NCBI GenBank assembly: GCA_902825875.1
Contig: CADECP010000017.1
Location: 62,001 to 126,000 of the forward strand
Direction of reading: 5' to 3'
From: an uncultured Acidobacteriota bacterium
GTDB lineage: Bacteria > Acidobacteriota > Blastocatellia > RBC074
DNA length: 64,000 nt
Shown here: positions 44,806 to 55,079 of the stretch, piece by piece
Layout: each line of letters begins with the position of its first letter
Position numbering within the stretch: the stretch's first letter is position 1
Notes under the pieces: model-generated
Told to the model about the DNA's origin: nothing
Database searches by the model: none
What the model saw: only the letters and a program-made list of their open reading frames with translations
Translations under genes and position numbers: made by a program

Positions 44806-45459
44806 TTGGACGGTTCATATCTTGGCAACCTTATCATTTGGTTTGTAGTTTTTTTGCTGTCGTTGACCGTTCACGAATGCGCTCACGCCTGGACGGCGGA
44901 GCGGGTCGGCGACCCTACGGCCAGATACCTCGGACGAGTGACGCTGAACCCGATTCCACACATTGATCCGATTGGAACGATTCTGTTCCCGCTGATTGCT
45001 TACACCACGGGAGCATGGTTGTTTGGCTGGGCGAAACCAGTGCCTTACAACCCGCTGAATTTGCGTGATCGCAAGTGGGGCGAAATCCTGATCGCTGCTG
45101 CCGGGCCGTTGAGCAATGTTTTGCTGGGCGCAATCTTTTTGATTTTGGGTAAAATCCTTTTGCAAACATCTCTCGCCAGTTCTCTTGGCGATATGACAAA
45201 ATCAATTGATGCTGTTGTCCAGAGAGGAATCTTCCTCAACATTATCCTGGCGGTCTTCAATTTGATCCCAGTTCCGCCGCTGGACGGCAGCAAAATTCTG
45301 ATGAATCTTTTGCCGGATTCTATCGCCGAGCCATATTCGCAAATCCCAGATTGGTCGGGCTTCATTGTGCTGATTTTGCTGATGCAAGTTGGCTTTATTG
45401 AGGCATTGATAACCCCCATTCAACATTTTGTTTGGTACCTATACTTATACAACGGCTAA
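44806..45459 (+). CDS. Site-2-type M50 metalloprotease
   Basis: 217 residues, TTG start with ACAGGAG 7 bases upstream. HECAH (23-27 in SLTVHECAHAWTAE) is the HExxH zinc motif inside the first membrane span, and NLIPVPPLDGSKIL is the second motif with the Asp ligand. Five to six spans, no PDZ domain, so it belongs to the short group of intramembrane proteases rather than the RseP type. The substrate is unknown. It precedes trpS by about 30 bases. Confidence 0.92.
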   Translation: MDGSYLGNLIIWFVVFLLSLTVHECAHAWTAERVGDPTARYLGRVTLNPIPHIDPIGTILFPLIAYTTGAWLFGWAKPVPYNPLNLRDRKWGEILIAAAGPLSNVLLGAIFLILGKILLQTSLASSLGDMTKSIDAVVQRGIFLNIILAVFNLIPVPPLDGSKILMNLLPDSIAEPYSQIPDWSGFIVLILLMQVGFIEALITPIQHFVWYLYLYNG

Positions 45460-45492
45460 TTGGCATCTTCTTCCCGCCATCTTTATCAAGCT

Positions 45493-46479
45493 ATGAAACG
45501 AATCGTTAGTGGAATGCGCCCGACCGGGAAATTGCACCTGGGCAATTACGAAGGCGCGCTGAAAAACTGGGTCAAGTTGCAAGACAGCTACGAAAGCTAT
45601 CACTTCGTGGCCGACTGGCACGCGCTGACTTCGGATTACGCCGACACCTCGAAGATCAACGAAAACACCACTTTGATGGTGACGGACTGGTTGGCTGCGG
45701 GACTTGATCCGAACAAAGCGACGATCTTCGTTCAATCGCTGGTTCCCGAACACGCCGAGTTGCACATTTACTTTTCGGCAGTGACTCCGCTGGGCTGGCT
45801 GGAACGAGTTCCGACATACAAAGAGCAGCGCGAAAACATCACCGACAAGGATTTGGGCAATTACGCTTTTCTGGGCTACCCGGTGCTGCAAGCTGCGGAC
45901 ATTTGCATGTACAAAGCTCATTACGTGCCGGTCGGCCAGGATCAAGTCGCACACGTCGAACTGACGCGCGAAATCGTTCGCCGCTTCAACAACTTTTACG
46001 GCGACATTTTCCCTGAACCTGAAGCCTTGTTGACTGCTTCGCCCAAGCTGACCGGAACCGACGGGCGCAAAATGTCGAAAAGTTACGGCAATACGATTGA
46101 GTTGAGCGATTCGGCAGATGTGATTCAGGCCAAAGTTCGCCAGATGATTACCGACCGGACGCGCGTCAAAAAAGTTGATCCCGGCCATCCCGAAAACTGC
46201 GACGTTTGCCAGATGCACAGAATGTTCGTCACCGCCGGAGTCGCCGATCAATTCGACGACGATTGCCGCAACGCGCGCATCGGTTGCGTGGATCGCAAAA
46301 AGGCGCTGGCTCAGGCGATGATTGATTATCTGTCGCCGATCACAGAGCGCGTCAATTATTACCGCGAACATCAGGGCGAAGTCCGCGACATCATTCTGGA
46401 AGGCTCCAAACGCGCACGCGAAGAAGCCGGTCGCGTGATGGGCGAAGTCCGCCGCGCGATGAACATCTCCTGGTCGTAA
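45493..46479 (+). CDS. trpS: Tryptophanyl-tRNA synthetase
   Basis: 328 residues from the ATG at 45493 (MKRIVSGMRPTGKLHLGN); the open frame starts at a TTG right after the protease gene, but the ATG matches the family start. The HIGH motif is PTGKLHLGN and the KMSKS motif is intact (GRKMSKSYGN). LVPEHAEL, GYPVLQAADI and PVGQDQVAHVELTREI are further class I TrpRS signatures. It charges tRNA-Trp in the cytoplasm. A Nudix gene starts 6 bases after its stop. Confidence 0.97.
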   Translation: MKRIVSGMRPTGKLHLGNYEGALKNWVKLQDSYESYHFVADWHALTSDYADTSKINENTTLMVTDWLAAGLDPNKATIFVQSLVPEHAELHIYFSAVTPLGWLERVPTYKEQRENITDKDLGNYAFLGYPVLQAADICMYKAHYVPVGQDQVAHVELTREIVRRFNNFYGDIFPEPEALLTASPKLTGTDGRKMSKSYGNTIELSDSADVIQAKVRQMITDRTRVKKVDPGHPENCDVCQMHRMFVTAGVADQFDDDCRNARIGCVDRKKALAQAMIDYLSPITERVNYYREHQGEVRDIILEGSKRAREEAGRVMGEVRRAMNISWS

Positions 46480-46485
46480 ATTCCG

Positions 46486-46932
46486 ATGAGCGAAGAACTG
46501 AAATTCGGCAGCTTCAGTCTCCAAGTTGAATACCGTCGTCGCGCCGGAGCTTACGCCGTCATCTTTGACGAACAAGGCCGCTTCGCTTCGGTCAAAGCAA
46601 GGAAAAGATTTTTTCTGCCGGGCGGCGGCATCGAAGCAGGCGAGTCGCTTCAAGAAACTCTGGCGCGGGAAGTCGTCGAAGAATGCGCTCACGAAGTTAT
46701 GATTGGCCGATTCCTCGGCAGCGCAATTCAATATCACAGCGAACCCGATGGCAGTCGGCACTGGGAATTTCACTGTTCCTACTTTGCGGCCAGTTTCGGC
46801 GCTCTGCTTGAAAACGAGCCGGAACACGAACTTCATTGGCTGGGGTTGGACGAAGCCGACAAACTGGCTTTTGACATTCATCGCTGGGGAATTAGCCAAA
46901 TGGCACAATTTTCATCCCGTAGGGATGGATGA
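46486..46932 (+). CDS. Nudix hydrolase
   Basis: 148 residues. The Nudix box reads GGGIEAGESLQETLAREVVEECAHEV: the Glu residues that bind metal (REVVEE) are intact while the usual G after EE is C-A-H. FFLPGGGIEAGE precedes it. The substrate is not known; a nucleoside diphosphate derivative is likely. The last 12 codons run into a CATCCCGTAGGGATG palindrome, so the C terminus may have been altered by repeat insertion. It starts 6 bases after trpS. Confidence 0.9.
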   Translation: MSEELKFGSFSLQVEYRRRAGAYAVIFDEQGRFASVKARKRFFLPGGGIEAGESLQETLAREVVEECAHEVMIGRFLGSAIQYHSEPDGSRHWEFHCSYFAASFGALLENEPEHELHWLGLDEADKLAFDIHRWGISQMAQFSSRRDG

Positions 46933-46933
46933 C

Positions 46934-47088
46934 TTTAGGCAGGTCGTTCACGGCCTGTACGAGCAATTTCAATATTTCAGCGTCGCGTAGCGACGATTGA
47001 GTCCAACGCAGCAACCAATTCAGCCGTCGCTATGCGACGTAAACATGTTTTGTTACGAATTTTGCAGGCCGTGAACGACCTGCCTAAA
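46934..47088. repeat. 155-bp element with perfect 24-bp terminal inverted repeats
   Basis: The sequence at 46934-46957 (TTTAGGCAGGTCG...) is the exact reverse complement of 47065-47088. Inside are further palindromes (CGTCGC-GTA-GCGACG near 46981 and GTCGCTATGCGAC near 47026). No open frame of note. The layout is that of a miniature inverted-repeat element inserted between the Nudix and scpA genes; a target-site duplication could not be settled by eye. Confidence 0.75.
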
Positions 47089-47117
47089 TTCAAAAGCCGC
47101 TACGCGGCAAAGCAAGA

Positions 47118-48061
<944 letters not shown>

Positions 48062-48065
<4 letters not shown>

Positions 48066-48874
48066 ACGAAGAGATTCAAAACACTGAAATCAACCCCGAA
48101 GAACTTGAAGAGCTTATTGAAGAACCGGCAGAAGAGCCGGTTGAAGAATTGATCGAAGAGCTTGCCGCCGAAGCTGAAGTCGAAGTGGAATCAGTCGAAG
48201 ATTCAGGTTCGGAAGAAGACGAATTCCCTGCCGAGCTTGATTTGGCCGACACCGCCGAAGACGCCGAAACCGCGTCGGAAGAAGTTTCATTCGCCCACGA
48301 AAACGAAAACGCCGCCGACGACAGCGCGGAAGATCAAATCACCGCGACACGCGAAGAGTTAAAGCCGGTCATCGAAGCTCTGTTGTTCGTCGCCGACGAA
48401 CCGTTGCCGCTCAAACAGCTTTGCAAAGTTCTGGGCGATGTTCCCGAAGAAGATGTTCAAGCCACATTGGATGAACTGGTCGCCGATTACGAAGCTCGCA
48501 ACAGCGGTTTGGACATTCGAGAAATTGCCGGAGGCTGGCGCATTTCCACTCGCCCGCAAAACCACGAATTCATTCGCAAGTATTTGAAATCCCGCCCATC
48601 GGCTCGGTTGTCTCTGCCTGCGTTGGAGACGTTGGCGGTCATCGCCTACAAACAACCGATCACCATCCCGGAGATTCTGGAAATTCGCGGCGTCAGTTCG
48701 TCGTCGGCGATCAAAACTCTGCTGGAAAAACGCCTGATCGTCACCAAAGGCCGCAAAGAAACCGTCGGCAAACCGATGCTCTACGGCACATCCAAAGAGT
48801 TTTTGATTCAATTCGGCTTGAAAGATTTGAATGAACTGCCGAGCTTTGAAGATTTCGAAGACCTGGCGCAGTAA
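48062..48874 (+). CDS. scpB: Segregation and condensation protein B
   Basis: 270 residues. The first 95 residues are extremely acidic (EELEELIEEPAEEPVEELIEE) and not part of the usual ScpB fold; the conserved double winged-helix domain is 95-270 (LKPVIEALLFVADEPLPLKQL, GLDIREIAGGWRISTRP, LSLPALETLAVIAYKQPITIPEI, IRGVSSSSAIKTLLEK). It binds ScpA and SMC. The ATG overlaps the scpA stop (ATGA), so translation is coupled. The acidic extension mirrors the acidic tail of the ScpA here. Confidence 0.95.
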
Positions 48875-48902
48875 CGGGAACGCGGACGTTTCCGTCCACG
48901 AT

Positions 48903-49691
48903 TCATTTGATTTGCGAATAACCGGTTGGACGCAAAAACGAAGCGTGAATGTTCGACACAGTTTCGGGATCGGTCCAGCCGGGTTTGGTTTTGACGCGCG
49001 CCCAGTCGGGATTGGCGCGAAATGTGTCCCAGGCTTTATCGCGCGCAGCCATGTTTTCATAGCCAACCATGTAGGTCAGCGACGGCAGCCGAGTGCCGAT
49101 CACGCCTTCGCCAAAAAAGACCGGCTGAATTCCGCAGGCTCGGAAAATCCTGATCTCTTCCTGATTGAACATGTCCACTTTGTTTCGCAGCGTGACGGCG
49201 TTGCGCGATTCATACGTGCGAAGCTCGAACAAACGCGGCGCTTGTTTTTCGGTGAGCGTCGGCAATTCGACTTTCGGATGCGCGTCGAAGGCTTTCAGCA
49301 CTGTGGATTCGTAACGCACATACGGCATATCCGCCGCCGTCTCGAACGTTCGCCAAGCCGTCAGGAATTCTTTGTCGCTGCTGGCGGCCAGCGTCGCCTG
49401 CATTTCGGCCAGCGATTTGTAATCCACCAGCACTATCAACGCCGGAGTGAACTGTCCCGAAACCACGTTGAAGCATCCAACCGGGCCAACGCCGAGTTTT
49501 TGCATTCGCGGCAAAAAATGGCTTTGAAAGAAATCGTTGATCTTCGCGGGTTGAATGTCGTTCCGCAGTTGATAGGTTCGCAGTTCATAAAAGTGATTCG
49601 CTTCAGCGGCGAAAGCGTTGACCTCAGCCGTTCCGGCAAGTCCGCCAATTCCAGAAGCCAATCCGGTTTTCAAAACATCTCGGCGATTCAT
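48903..49691 (-). CDS. NIPSNAP family secreted protein
   Basis: 262 residues with a Tat-type signal (NRRDVLKTG, residues 2-10). Two ferredoxin-like dimeric alpha/beta units of NIPSNAP type follow, each beginning with FYELRTYQLR (34-43) or LFELRTYESRN (about 155-165). PSLTYMVGYENMAARDKAWDTFRANPDW is typical of the second. Such proteins are common in Acidobacteria and Planctomycetes as Tat substrates of unknown function. It is convergent with scpB and divergent from atoE. Confidence 0.88.
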   Translation of the reverse strand: MNRRDVLKTGLASGIGGLAGTAEVNAFAAEANHFYELRTYQLRNDIQPAKINDFFQSHFLPRMQKLGVGPVGCFNVVSGQFTPALIVLVDYKSLAEMQATLAASSDKEFLTAWRTFETAADMPYVRYESTVLKAFDAHPKVELPTLTEKQAPRLFELRTYESRNAVTLRNKVDMFNQEEIRIFRACGIQPVFFGEGVIGTRLPSLTYMVGYENMAARDKAWDTFRANPDWARVKTKPGWTDPETVSNIHASFLRPTGYSQIK

Positions 49692-49715
49692 TCTATCTCC
49701 TAAAAAGGGTAGGCC

Positions 49716-49760
49716 AGGTTCTCAACCTGTCAGAATTCCAACCGGACAGGTTGAGAATCT
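49716..49760. repeat. Intergenic hairpin repeat
   Basis: AGGTTCTCAACCTGTC (49716-49731) faces GACAGGTTGAGAATCT (49745-49760), one mismatch. It lies between the divergent NIPSNAP and atoE genes, and would overlap any leader of atoE. Confidence 0.65.
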
Positions 49761-49879
49761 GTCCCACCTGTTTGCGATCAGTGTTTTTGACCCGCGCAGT
49801 ATTGTCTTTCCGTCCGGCTTGTTCAAGAATCCGCCGACGAATTCAGACCTCAAACTCAAACCAAAAGGAACCAAACAGA

Positions 49880-51220
49880 ATGATTCAGGAATCGTGGGCT
49901 GATCGCTTTGCGCGCGTGATGGGGCGAATTGTGCCGGACGCCATCACTGCCGCCATTTTCTTGCTGGTGGTGCTGTTCGTTGCCGCAATCGTTGTCGGCA
50001 ATTCGTTTTCGACGACGATGGACGCCTGGTATCGCGGGTTGTGGATGTTGTTGCCGTTCACCATGCAGATGACGCTCATCATCACGCTCAGTTCGGTAGT
50101 TGGGCAAAGTTCGTTATTTCGGAAGCTGGTAGCTTTTCTGGCTCGAATGCCTAAAACCACCAATCAAGTCGTCATCGGCGCGGTGTTGCTCAATGGGTTG
50201 CTATCGTATTTTTACTGGGGCTTGGGCGTGGCGCTGGGGCCGATCATTTCGATTTACTTCGCGCGCGAAGCCGAACGCAAAAAGATCGAAGTGGACTTTC
50301 TGTTTCTGCTGGCGACGGTTTGGGCAGCGAACGCAGTTTGGCAATTCGGATTGTCAGCCAGCGCGCCGCTGTTGATGGCAACCGAAGGCCACTTTCTGAA
50401 AGACCTGATCGGCGTCATACCATTGAGCACGACAATCTGGTCGCCAGCGGCAATCATTCACGAAATCGTGTTTATGGCGGCGTTGCTGGCTGTCGGTTGC
50501 TGGTTGATGCCGAAAAACCGTCGTCCGCTATCGGCATTTCCCGAAGCCAACAAACTGGCCGAACCTGCCGTTGCAGATGAAACCCAGCCGGATAATTTCT
50601 CCGAACGACTGGAACGCAGTTCGTTAATTACATTGGTTTTCTGTCTGGCTGTGGCCGCGTGGCTTTGGTATCACTTCATCACCAAACGAGCCAGCCTGGA
50701 CATCAATTCGCTGAACGCGATTTTCCTCCTGCTAGCCTTTTTGCTCCATCGAAATGTTTATCGCTTCACCAAGGCTTTGCAACATGCAATTTTGTCCGCC
50801 TGGCCGGTGGTCGTGATTTATCACCTGTACGCCGGCGTGGCTGGATTGATTCAACACACGACGCTGGGCGAAAAGCTGGCTGGAATCATCGCTGCGGTTT
50901 CGACGCCGTACACGTTCCCGCTGATGGCCGCAATTGCCGGAACCGTCGTTTCGTTCTTTGTGCCTTCGAGCGGGGGGCAGTGGGCGATTCAGGGCTTCGT
51001 GACTTCCAAAGCGGCAATGGCCGTCGGCGTATCGGTTCAACGCGGAATGCTGGCTTTAAGCGTGGGCGATCACATGGGCAATCTTTCGACGCCGTTTTGG
51101 GCGATGATCGTTGCGGGAATCGCTCGCGTCAGTTTCCGGGAGTTTATCGGCTACGGAATGATTTATGCGGCGCTGTGGTTTGTGATTGGCGTGGTGGTGT
51201 TTACGTTTGCGCCTTGCTGA
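49880..51220 (+). CDS. Short-chain fatty acid transporter (AtoE family)
   Basis: 446 residues from the ATG at 49880, preceded by AAGGAA; the longer frame to 49751 runs through a repeat. About twelve spans. DRFARVMGRIVPDAITAAIFL, GLLSYFYWGLGVALGPI, FVPSSGGQWAIQGF and SVGDHMGNLSTPFWAMIVAGIA are the family hallmarks. It is expected to import butyrate or similar short-chain acids; no atoDA CoA-transferase genes are next to it. Confidence 0.93.
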   Translation: MIQESWADRFARVMGRIVPDAITAAIFLLVVLFVAAIVVGNSFSTTMDAWYRGLWMLLPFTMQMTLIITLSSVVGQSSLFRKLVAFLARMPKTTNQVVIGAVLLNGLLSYFYWGLGVALGPIISIYFAREAERKKIEVDFLFLLATVWAANAVWQFGLSASAPLLMATEGHFLKDLIGVIPLSTTIWSPAAIIHEIVFMAALLAVGCWLMPKNRRPLSAFPEANKLAEPAVADETQPDNFSERLERSSLITLVFCLAVAAWLWYHFITKRASLDINSLNAIFLLLAFLLHRNVYRFTKALQHAILSAWPVVVIYHLYAGVAGLIQHTTLGEKLAGIIAAVSTPYTFPLMAAIAGTVVSFFVPSSGGQWAIQGFVTSKAAMAVGVSVQRGMLALSVGDHMGNLSTPFWAMIVAGIARVSFREFIGYGMIYAALWFVIGVVVFTFAPC

Positions 51221-51226
51221 GGCTCA

Positions 51227-51278
51227 GTTCAGAGTACACGCTTCATCGCGCAGACACGCTGAAGCGTGTACTCTGAAC
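51227..51278. terminator. Palindrome between convergent genes
   Basis: GTTCAGAGTACACGCTTCA and its exact reverse complement TGAAGCGTGTACTCTGAAC form a 19-bp stem with a 14-base loop. It lies 6 bases after the atoE stop and just before the stop of the DUF4340 gene. There is no T run, so it may be a repeat rather than a true terminator. Confidence 0.55.
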
Positions 51279-51279
51279 A

Positions 51280-52611
51280 TTACTGCTGAATCGCGTCTTC
51301 GATCTTGTAGTTGAAGCTTTCGAGCATCATCTTGCCCATCTTGTAAATTTCCGGGCGGCCTTCGACGCGGATGTAAATGTCGTCGCCGTCGGCTTGCGAA
51401 ACTTTCAGGACAGTCGTTTTGCCGGATTTTTCAGTCAGACGAATTTCCGCCGCCGGTTTGGCGAATTTGGCGTTGATCGCTGCGGTCGCCTTGTCCAAAA
51501 TTTCTGAAGCCTTCGATTCAAACGGCGTGAAAAGTTTGAACGGTTGCGCTTCCTTGTCTTTCTTGTCTGCCGGTTCGACGACCATCCATTTGTCGTCTTT
51601 CTTTTCGGCCACCAACTTGCCGTTTTCGTTCTTGATTTCGAACCGGGTCATTTCTTCGCGGTTGAGTTTGTAAAACTGCTTGCTGCGAAGCGAAGCGAAT
51701 TTGGCGTTGTTCAACGTCTCGAACAGCGTTCCGAAAATCTTCATGACCTTCGGATTGTCAGAAGTCTTCGCGTAATAAGCGTCGTTCACCTTCGAGCCGA
51801 TTTGCAGGACTTTTTCTCCGCCGGTGTTCAACCGGGCGGTGACGGTGATGGCGGTTTTGTTCAATCCGAATTTCGACAAATCTGAAGTGTCTTCGTTGAC
51901 CAGCGATTCGGATTTGGCCGAAGTCACATCGGTAATCAAACTGCTGACTTCGCCGCTTTCGGCGGCAGAAGCCGATGGCGCGGTGATTGCCCATTCGCCG
52001 TCTTTTTTGGTCAGTTCCAGGCTGCCGCTTTCATTGGTCAGTTTCAGCGAAGCCACATCGTATTCGGTGACGCCCAACAGCGAACGATCCAGCCAGTCGT
52101 TGAACGATTTGTCCGAACTGGCCAGCAACGCCGCCGGAATCACCACGACATTCGACGAACCATCAAAACGCGCATAAACCGAAGAACCGAGCGGGTCTTT
52201 TCCGCCGAGTTCGATCTTGTGAGTTTTGCCGTCCTTCAATCGAACTTCCAGCTTCACAGCGGGTGAATCCAGCCCGTATTCCTTCAGCGCGTCCGCCGAA
52301 GGATTGGCGAAATCGCGTTCGATGCGCGCGCTGACCAAATCGCCGATCAGCGAATTCAACGCGGCATCATCGGCGTTGGCAGCGGTCGGTTGTTTAATCA
52401 GCCATTTGTTGTTTTCGTTTTCCAGGCTGATGGTTTCGCCGCCGCGCGTGACCGTGACGCCAGTGATGTCTTCGCGTTTGAAGCTGACGGCTTCTTTGGA
52501 TTCCGGCGTCTCCGCTTCATCACGCGGTTTACCGGGTTTGATTTCCAGAAAGTAAATGGCAATGCCGCCCACGACAGCGGCCAGGAGGAGTAAAAGAGTG
52601 CTGCGTTTCAT
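51280..52611 (-). CDS. DUF4340 domain-containing membrane-anchored protein
   Basis: 443 residues. One N-terminal span (about 4-22) then a large soluble part with three repeats of DUF4340 character: ITGVTVTRGGETISLENENNKWLIKQP, VASLKLTNESGSLELTKKDGEWAITAP, MTRFEIKNENGKLVAEKKDDKWMVVEP. Between them are redox-inert beta-rich stretches. DUF4340 genes very often follow GldG-type genes, as here. Likely located outside the cytoplasmic membrane as an accessory of the ABC complex. The last gene of the four-gene operon that begins at 56038. Confidence 0.88.
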   Translation of the reverse strand: MKRSTLLLLLAAVVGGIAIYFLEIKPGKPRDEAETPESKEAVSFKREDITGVTVTRGGETISLENENNKWLIKQPTAANADDAALNSLIGDLVSARIERDFANPSADALKEYGLDSPAVKLEVRLKDGKTHKIELGGKDPLGSSVYARFDGSSNVVVIPAALLASSDKSFNDWLDRSLLGVTEYDVASLKLTNESGSLELTKKDGEWAITAPSASAAESGEVSSLITDVTSAKSESLVNEDTSDLSKFGLNKTAITVTARLNTGGEKVLQIGSKVNDAYYAKTSDNPKVMKIFGTLFETLNNAKFASLRSKQFYKLNREEMTRFEIKNENGKLVAEKKDDKWMVVEPADKKDKEAQPFKLFTPFESKASEILDKATAAINAKFAKPAAEIRLTEKSGKTTVLKVSQADGDDIYIRVEGRPEIYKMGKMMLESFNYKIEDAIQQ

Positions 52612-52615
52612 AATC

Positions 52616-52691
52616 TTGAGTAGTCGGTAGTCAGTAGTCGGGAGGCGGTAGCTGGAGGCTGACTCCCGATTACCGACTCCCGACTACTCAA
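52616..52691. repeat. TAGTCGG-type simple intergenic repeat with inverted arms
   Basis: TTGAGTAGTCGG faces CCGACTACTCAA, enclosing further TAGTCAGTAGTCGGGA and TCCCGATTACCGACTCCC copies. Similar TAGACAGTAGTCAGTAGACAG units occur inside the PIG-L signal peptide at 2151-2190. Confidence 0.6.
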
Positions 52692-52696
52692 AAAAG

Positions 52697-54205
52697 CTAT
52701 CGGCGTTTCCACCAAATAAAAGTTCCAATGCCGATGATGCCCAGCGGCAGGACGACGACAACCAGCCACCAAAACGTGTTGACCTGAGCGCCGCTCATCG
52801 TCACGCTGCGATTGGTGGCCTGTTTCGGGCGAATCGAAATCAAGTCTTCGTCCTGCGCCAGCCAGTTGATCGAATTCATGAACAAATCGCCGTTGCGCTG
52901 GAACCGGAACGCCTGATTTGAAGCAAAGTCCGAATCGCCAATGACCACTAAACGAGCTTCCTTGTTTTCCCCCAGGCCCTTGCTGGCAACTGCGCCCAGC
53001 GTGACGGGGCCTTTGGTGTCCTGGTCGTCGAGCTTGGGTTCGACACCTTCTTTCAAATTCGTTTCGCCCCAGCTTTCGGGCGAAGCCGTCAACAGCGTGG
53101 ACGAATTGACGCCTGTGCCTCCGGCGGCAGTGACTTTGACCGAACGCGCCTGCGGAAAGATCGTCATTGAACGGACAAAGCTCTGGGTAATCGGGTGCGA
53201 GCCGTAACTGAGCACCAACGGCGCTCCGGGTCCGCCGCCGAACATCTGCCCGACCTGACTGAAATCCAGCACGAAGTCTTTCCCGACTTCAATCGCCCAT
53301 TTTTTCAAGACGTCGTCCAATTGCGGGTCTGTGTCCGGGTCGAGCAGAACCATCGCCTTGCCGCCGTTGTCCAAATACTGCCCCAACATCGAAGCTTCAG
53401 GCGCAAGGAACGAAGTCTTCGGGCCGGCAATGACGACCATCGCGCATTCCGAAGGAACTTGTTTCGACGTGGCCAGATTGATCGTCTTGGTCAGGTAATT
53501 TTCGCCTTTCAGTTTTGCTTCGGCCTGACTATAGGCATCGGCCAGAGTTTTCTCTTCGTGGCCGTCGGTGAAACAGACCGTTTTCAGCGTTTCGCGCGTA
53601 ACTTTCAGAATGGCGTTGATGAGCGATTGTTCGTCCGTAGCCGTTGGGCGCTCAATGCGATCTCCGGCGGCGACGACGGTTTCGCCAAGCGCCTTGACGG
53701 CATATTGCCGCGAGATTTCCGGGCGCTGTTGCGGATCAATTCGTTCGTAACTGATTCGCGGCGATTGGTATTTGAACTCGTTCATCTGGTCGGCAAGCTG
53801 CGGGTCGTCATCCTTGGCGAATTTGATGACTTTGACATCTTTTTGCAGCCCGCCCAGCACTTTCTTGGTTTGGTCAGACAGCGAAAACAATCCTTCAGCC
53901 GTCAGATCGTACCGCTTGTGATGCCGATAGCCCAGAAAGTTGACGATGGCGATCAAACCAACAACAGCAACGGTCAGCAACGCCATGTTCGCGCTCAAAC
54001 GACCAGACCGACCGCGAAAGTATTCAATGATGTCTTTGAAATTCAGCGCAATCGAAGCCAGCAACAAGATTCCGCCGACAATCACCAACGTCAGATTGAA
54101 CCAGCCCCAGATTTCCTGAATCGTGTGGCGAACATATCCGGCGATAGCCATCGCCGCGCCAATGAAGCCCGCCATTTTGATGATTTCTTGACGATTAGTA
54201 TTCAT
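52697..54205 (-). CDS. GldG-type ABC auxiliary protein
   Basis: 502 residues. Two N-terminal spans (about 13-53) and a third (about 76-94) precede a large extracytoplasmic ABC_transp_aux domain (about 110-440: LSDQTKKVLGGLQKDVKVIKFAKDDDPQ, GHEEKTLADAYSQAEAKLK, CAMVVIAGPKTSFLAPEASMLGQYLDNGGKAMVLLDPD, LVVIGDSDFASNQAF). A last span (about 475-497) is followed by WWKRR. GldG works with GldF and GldA in an ABC complex; in Bacteroidetes this supports gliding, but in Acidobacteriota the role is unknown. Confidence 0.9.
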   Translation of the reverse strand: MNTNRQEIIKMAGFIGAAMAIAGYVRHTIQEIWGWFNLTLVIVGGILLLASIALNFKDIIEYFRGRSGRLSANMALLTVAVVGLIAIVNFLGYRHHKRYDLTAEGLFSLSDQTKKVLGGLQKDVKVIKFAKDDDPQLADQMNEFKYQSPRISYERIDPQQRPEISRQYAVKALGETVVAAGDRIERPTATDEQSLINAILKVTRETLKTVCFTDGHEEKTLADAYSQAEAKLKGENYLTKTINLATSKQVPSECAMVVIAGPKTSFLAPEASMLGQYLDNGGKAMVLLDPDTDPQLDDVLKKWAIEVGKDFVLDFSQVGQMFGGGPGAPLVLSYGSHPITQSFVRSMTIFPQARSVKVTAAGGTGVNSSTLLTASPESWGETNLKEGVEPKLDDQDTKGPVTLGAVASKGLGENKEARLVVIGDSDFASNQAFRFQRNGDLFMNSINWLAQDEDLISIRPKQATNRSVTMSGAQVNTFWWLVVVVLPLGIIGIGTFIWWKRR

Positions 54206-54209
54206 AGCT

Positions 54210-54286
54210 CAGTTTCCGGTCTTCAGTTTCCAGTTTCCAGTTTCTGCCTGTCTGGCTGGAAACTGGTGACCGGAAACTGGAAACTC
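54210..54286. repeat. CAGTTTCC-type tandem and inverted repeat
   Basis: CAGTTTCCAGTTTCCAGTTTC is followed across a short spacer by GGAAACTGGTGACCGGAAACTGGAAACT. The unit fills almost the whole gap between the GldF-like and GldG-like genes of one operon. Confidence 0.6.
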
Positions 54287-54287
54287 C

Positions 54288-55079
54288 TTATGCCCTTCTC
54301 CATCGCATCGAATCCAGCGAACGCAGCGTCAGGAACAAACCCAACACGACACCGGACAGATAGAAAATGATGTTCGTGGTATCAATGACGCCTTGCGAAA
54401 ATTCCTGGTAATGCTGGAGGATCGAAAGGTATTTGATGACTTCGGCCACAGGCGAACTGCTGTCGCGCACAGACAAATCAATGAACAGCAACGTCAGGAA
54501 CAGAACGAATGTCACGACTCCGGCGATGATCTGGTTTTCGGTCAGCGAGGAAATGAAAGCTCCGATGGCCAGCAACACCGCGCCGAGCAGGAACAATCCC
54601 AGATAGCCTGAGCCAACTATTCGCCACGGCAAAGGCGGGTCGCTGTATGCGCCGACGATCACGTAATACAACAGCGTCGGAGCCAGCATCACGACAAACA
54701 GCGTCAGCGAAGCCAGGTATTTGCCAAGCACGATCTGGATTTCGGTAATCGGCGAAGTCATCAGCATTTCCATCGTGCCGCGTTTGCGGTCTTCGGCATA
54801 AATGCCCATCGTCAGCATCGGCATCAAAATCGGCAACACGTAAGTTCCGATAAAGCCGACAAAGCTGCGAATGACCTGCAGGGGCACGTCAATGTCCGGC
54901 GGAGCGCCTTGGCGCGCAGCTTGAGCCTGCGCCATCATCGCGTACTGCATGACGCTGGACAGGATGATGGAAAAGACAAACCCGGCTGCCACCAGAAATG
55001 CGCCGATCACGATGTACGCTATCGGCGACACGAAATACCCATTCAATTCGCGGCGGAAGATCGCCAGAATTCCCTTCAT
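54288..55079 (-). CDS. ABC-2 type permease (GldF-like)
   Basis: 263 residues, six spans. The start GILAIFRRELNGYFVSPIAYIVIGAFL and the inner MLTMGIYAEDRKRGTMEMLMTSPITEIQIVLGKYLA are the family's hallmarks. It forms the membrane part of the ABC complex with the ATPase encoded directly upstream (4-base overlap) and the GldG-like protein downstream. Confidence 0.92.
   Translation of the reverse strand: MKGILAIFRRELNGYFVSPIAYIVIGAFLVAAGFVFSIILSSVMQYAMMAQAQAARQGAPPDIDVPLQVIRSFVGFIGTYVLPILMPMLTMGIYAEDRKRGTMEMLMTSPITEIQIVLGKYLASLTLFVVMLAPTLLYYVIVGAYSDPPLPWRIVGSGYLGLFLLGAVLLAIGAFISSLTENQIIAGVVTFVLFLTLLFIDLSVRDSSSPVAEVIKYLSILQHYQEFSQGVIDTTNIIFYLSGVVLGLFLTLRSLDSMRWRRA

Noticed and set aside
45445-46908. 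Minus-strand open frame of 487 codons
   Set aside because: Covers trpS and the Nudix gene on the opposite strand; both of these have complete family motifs.
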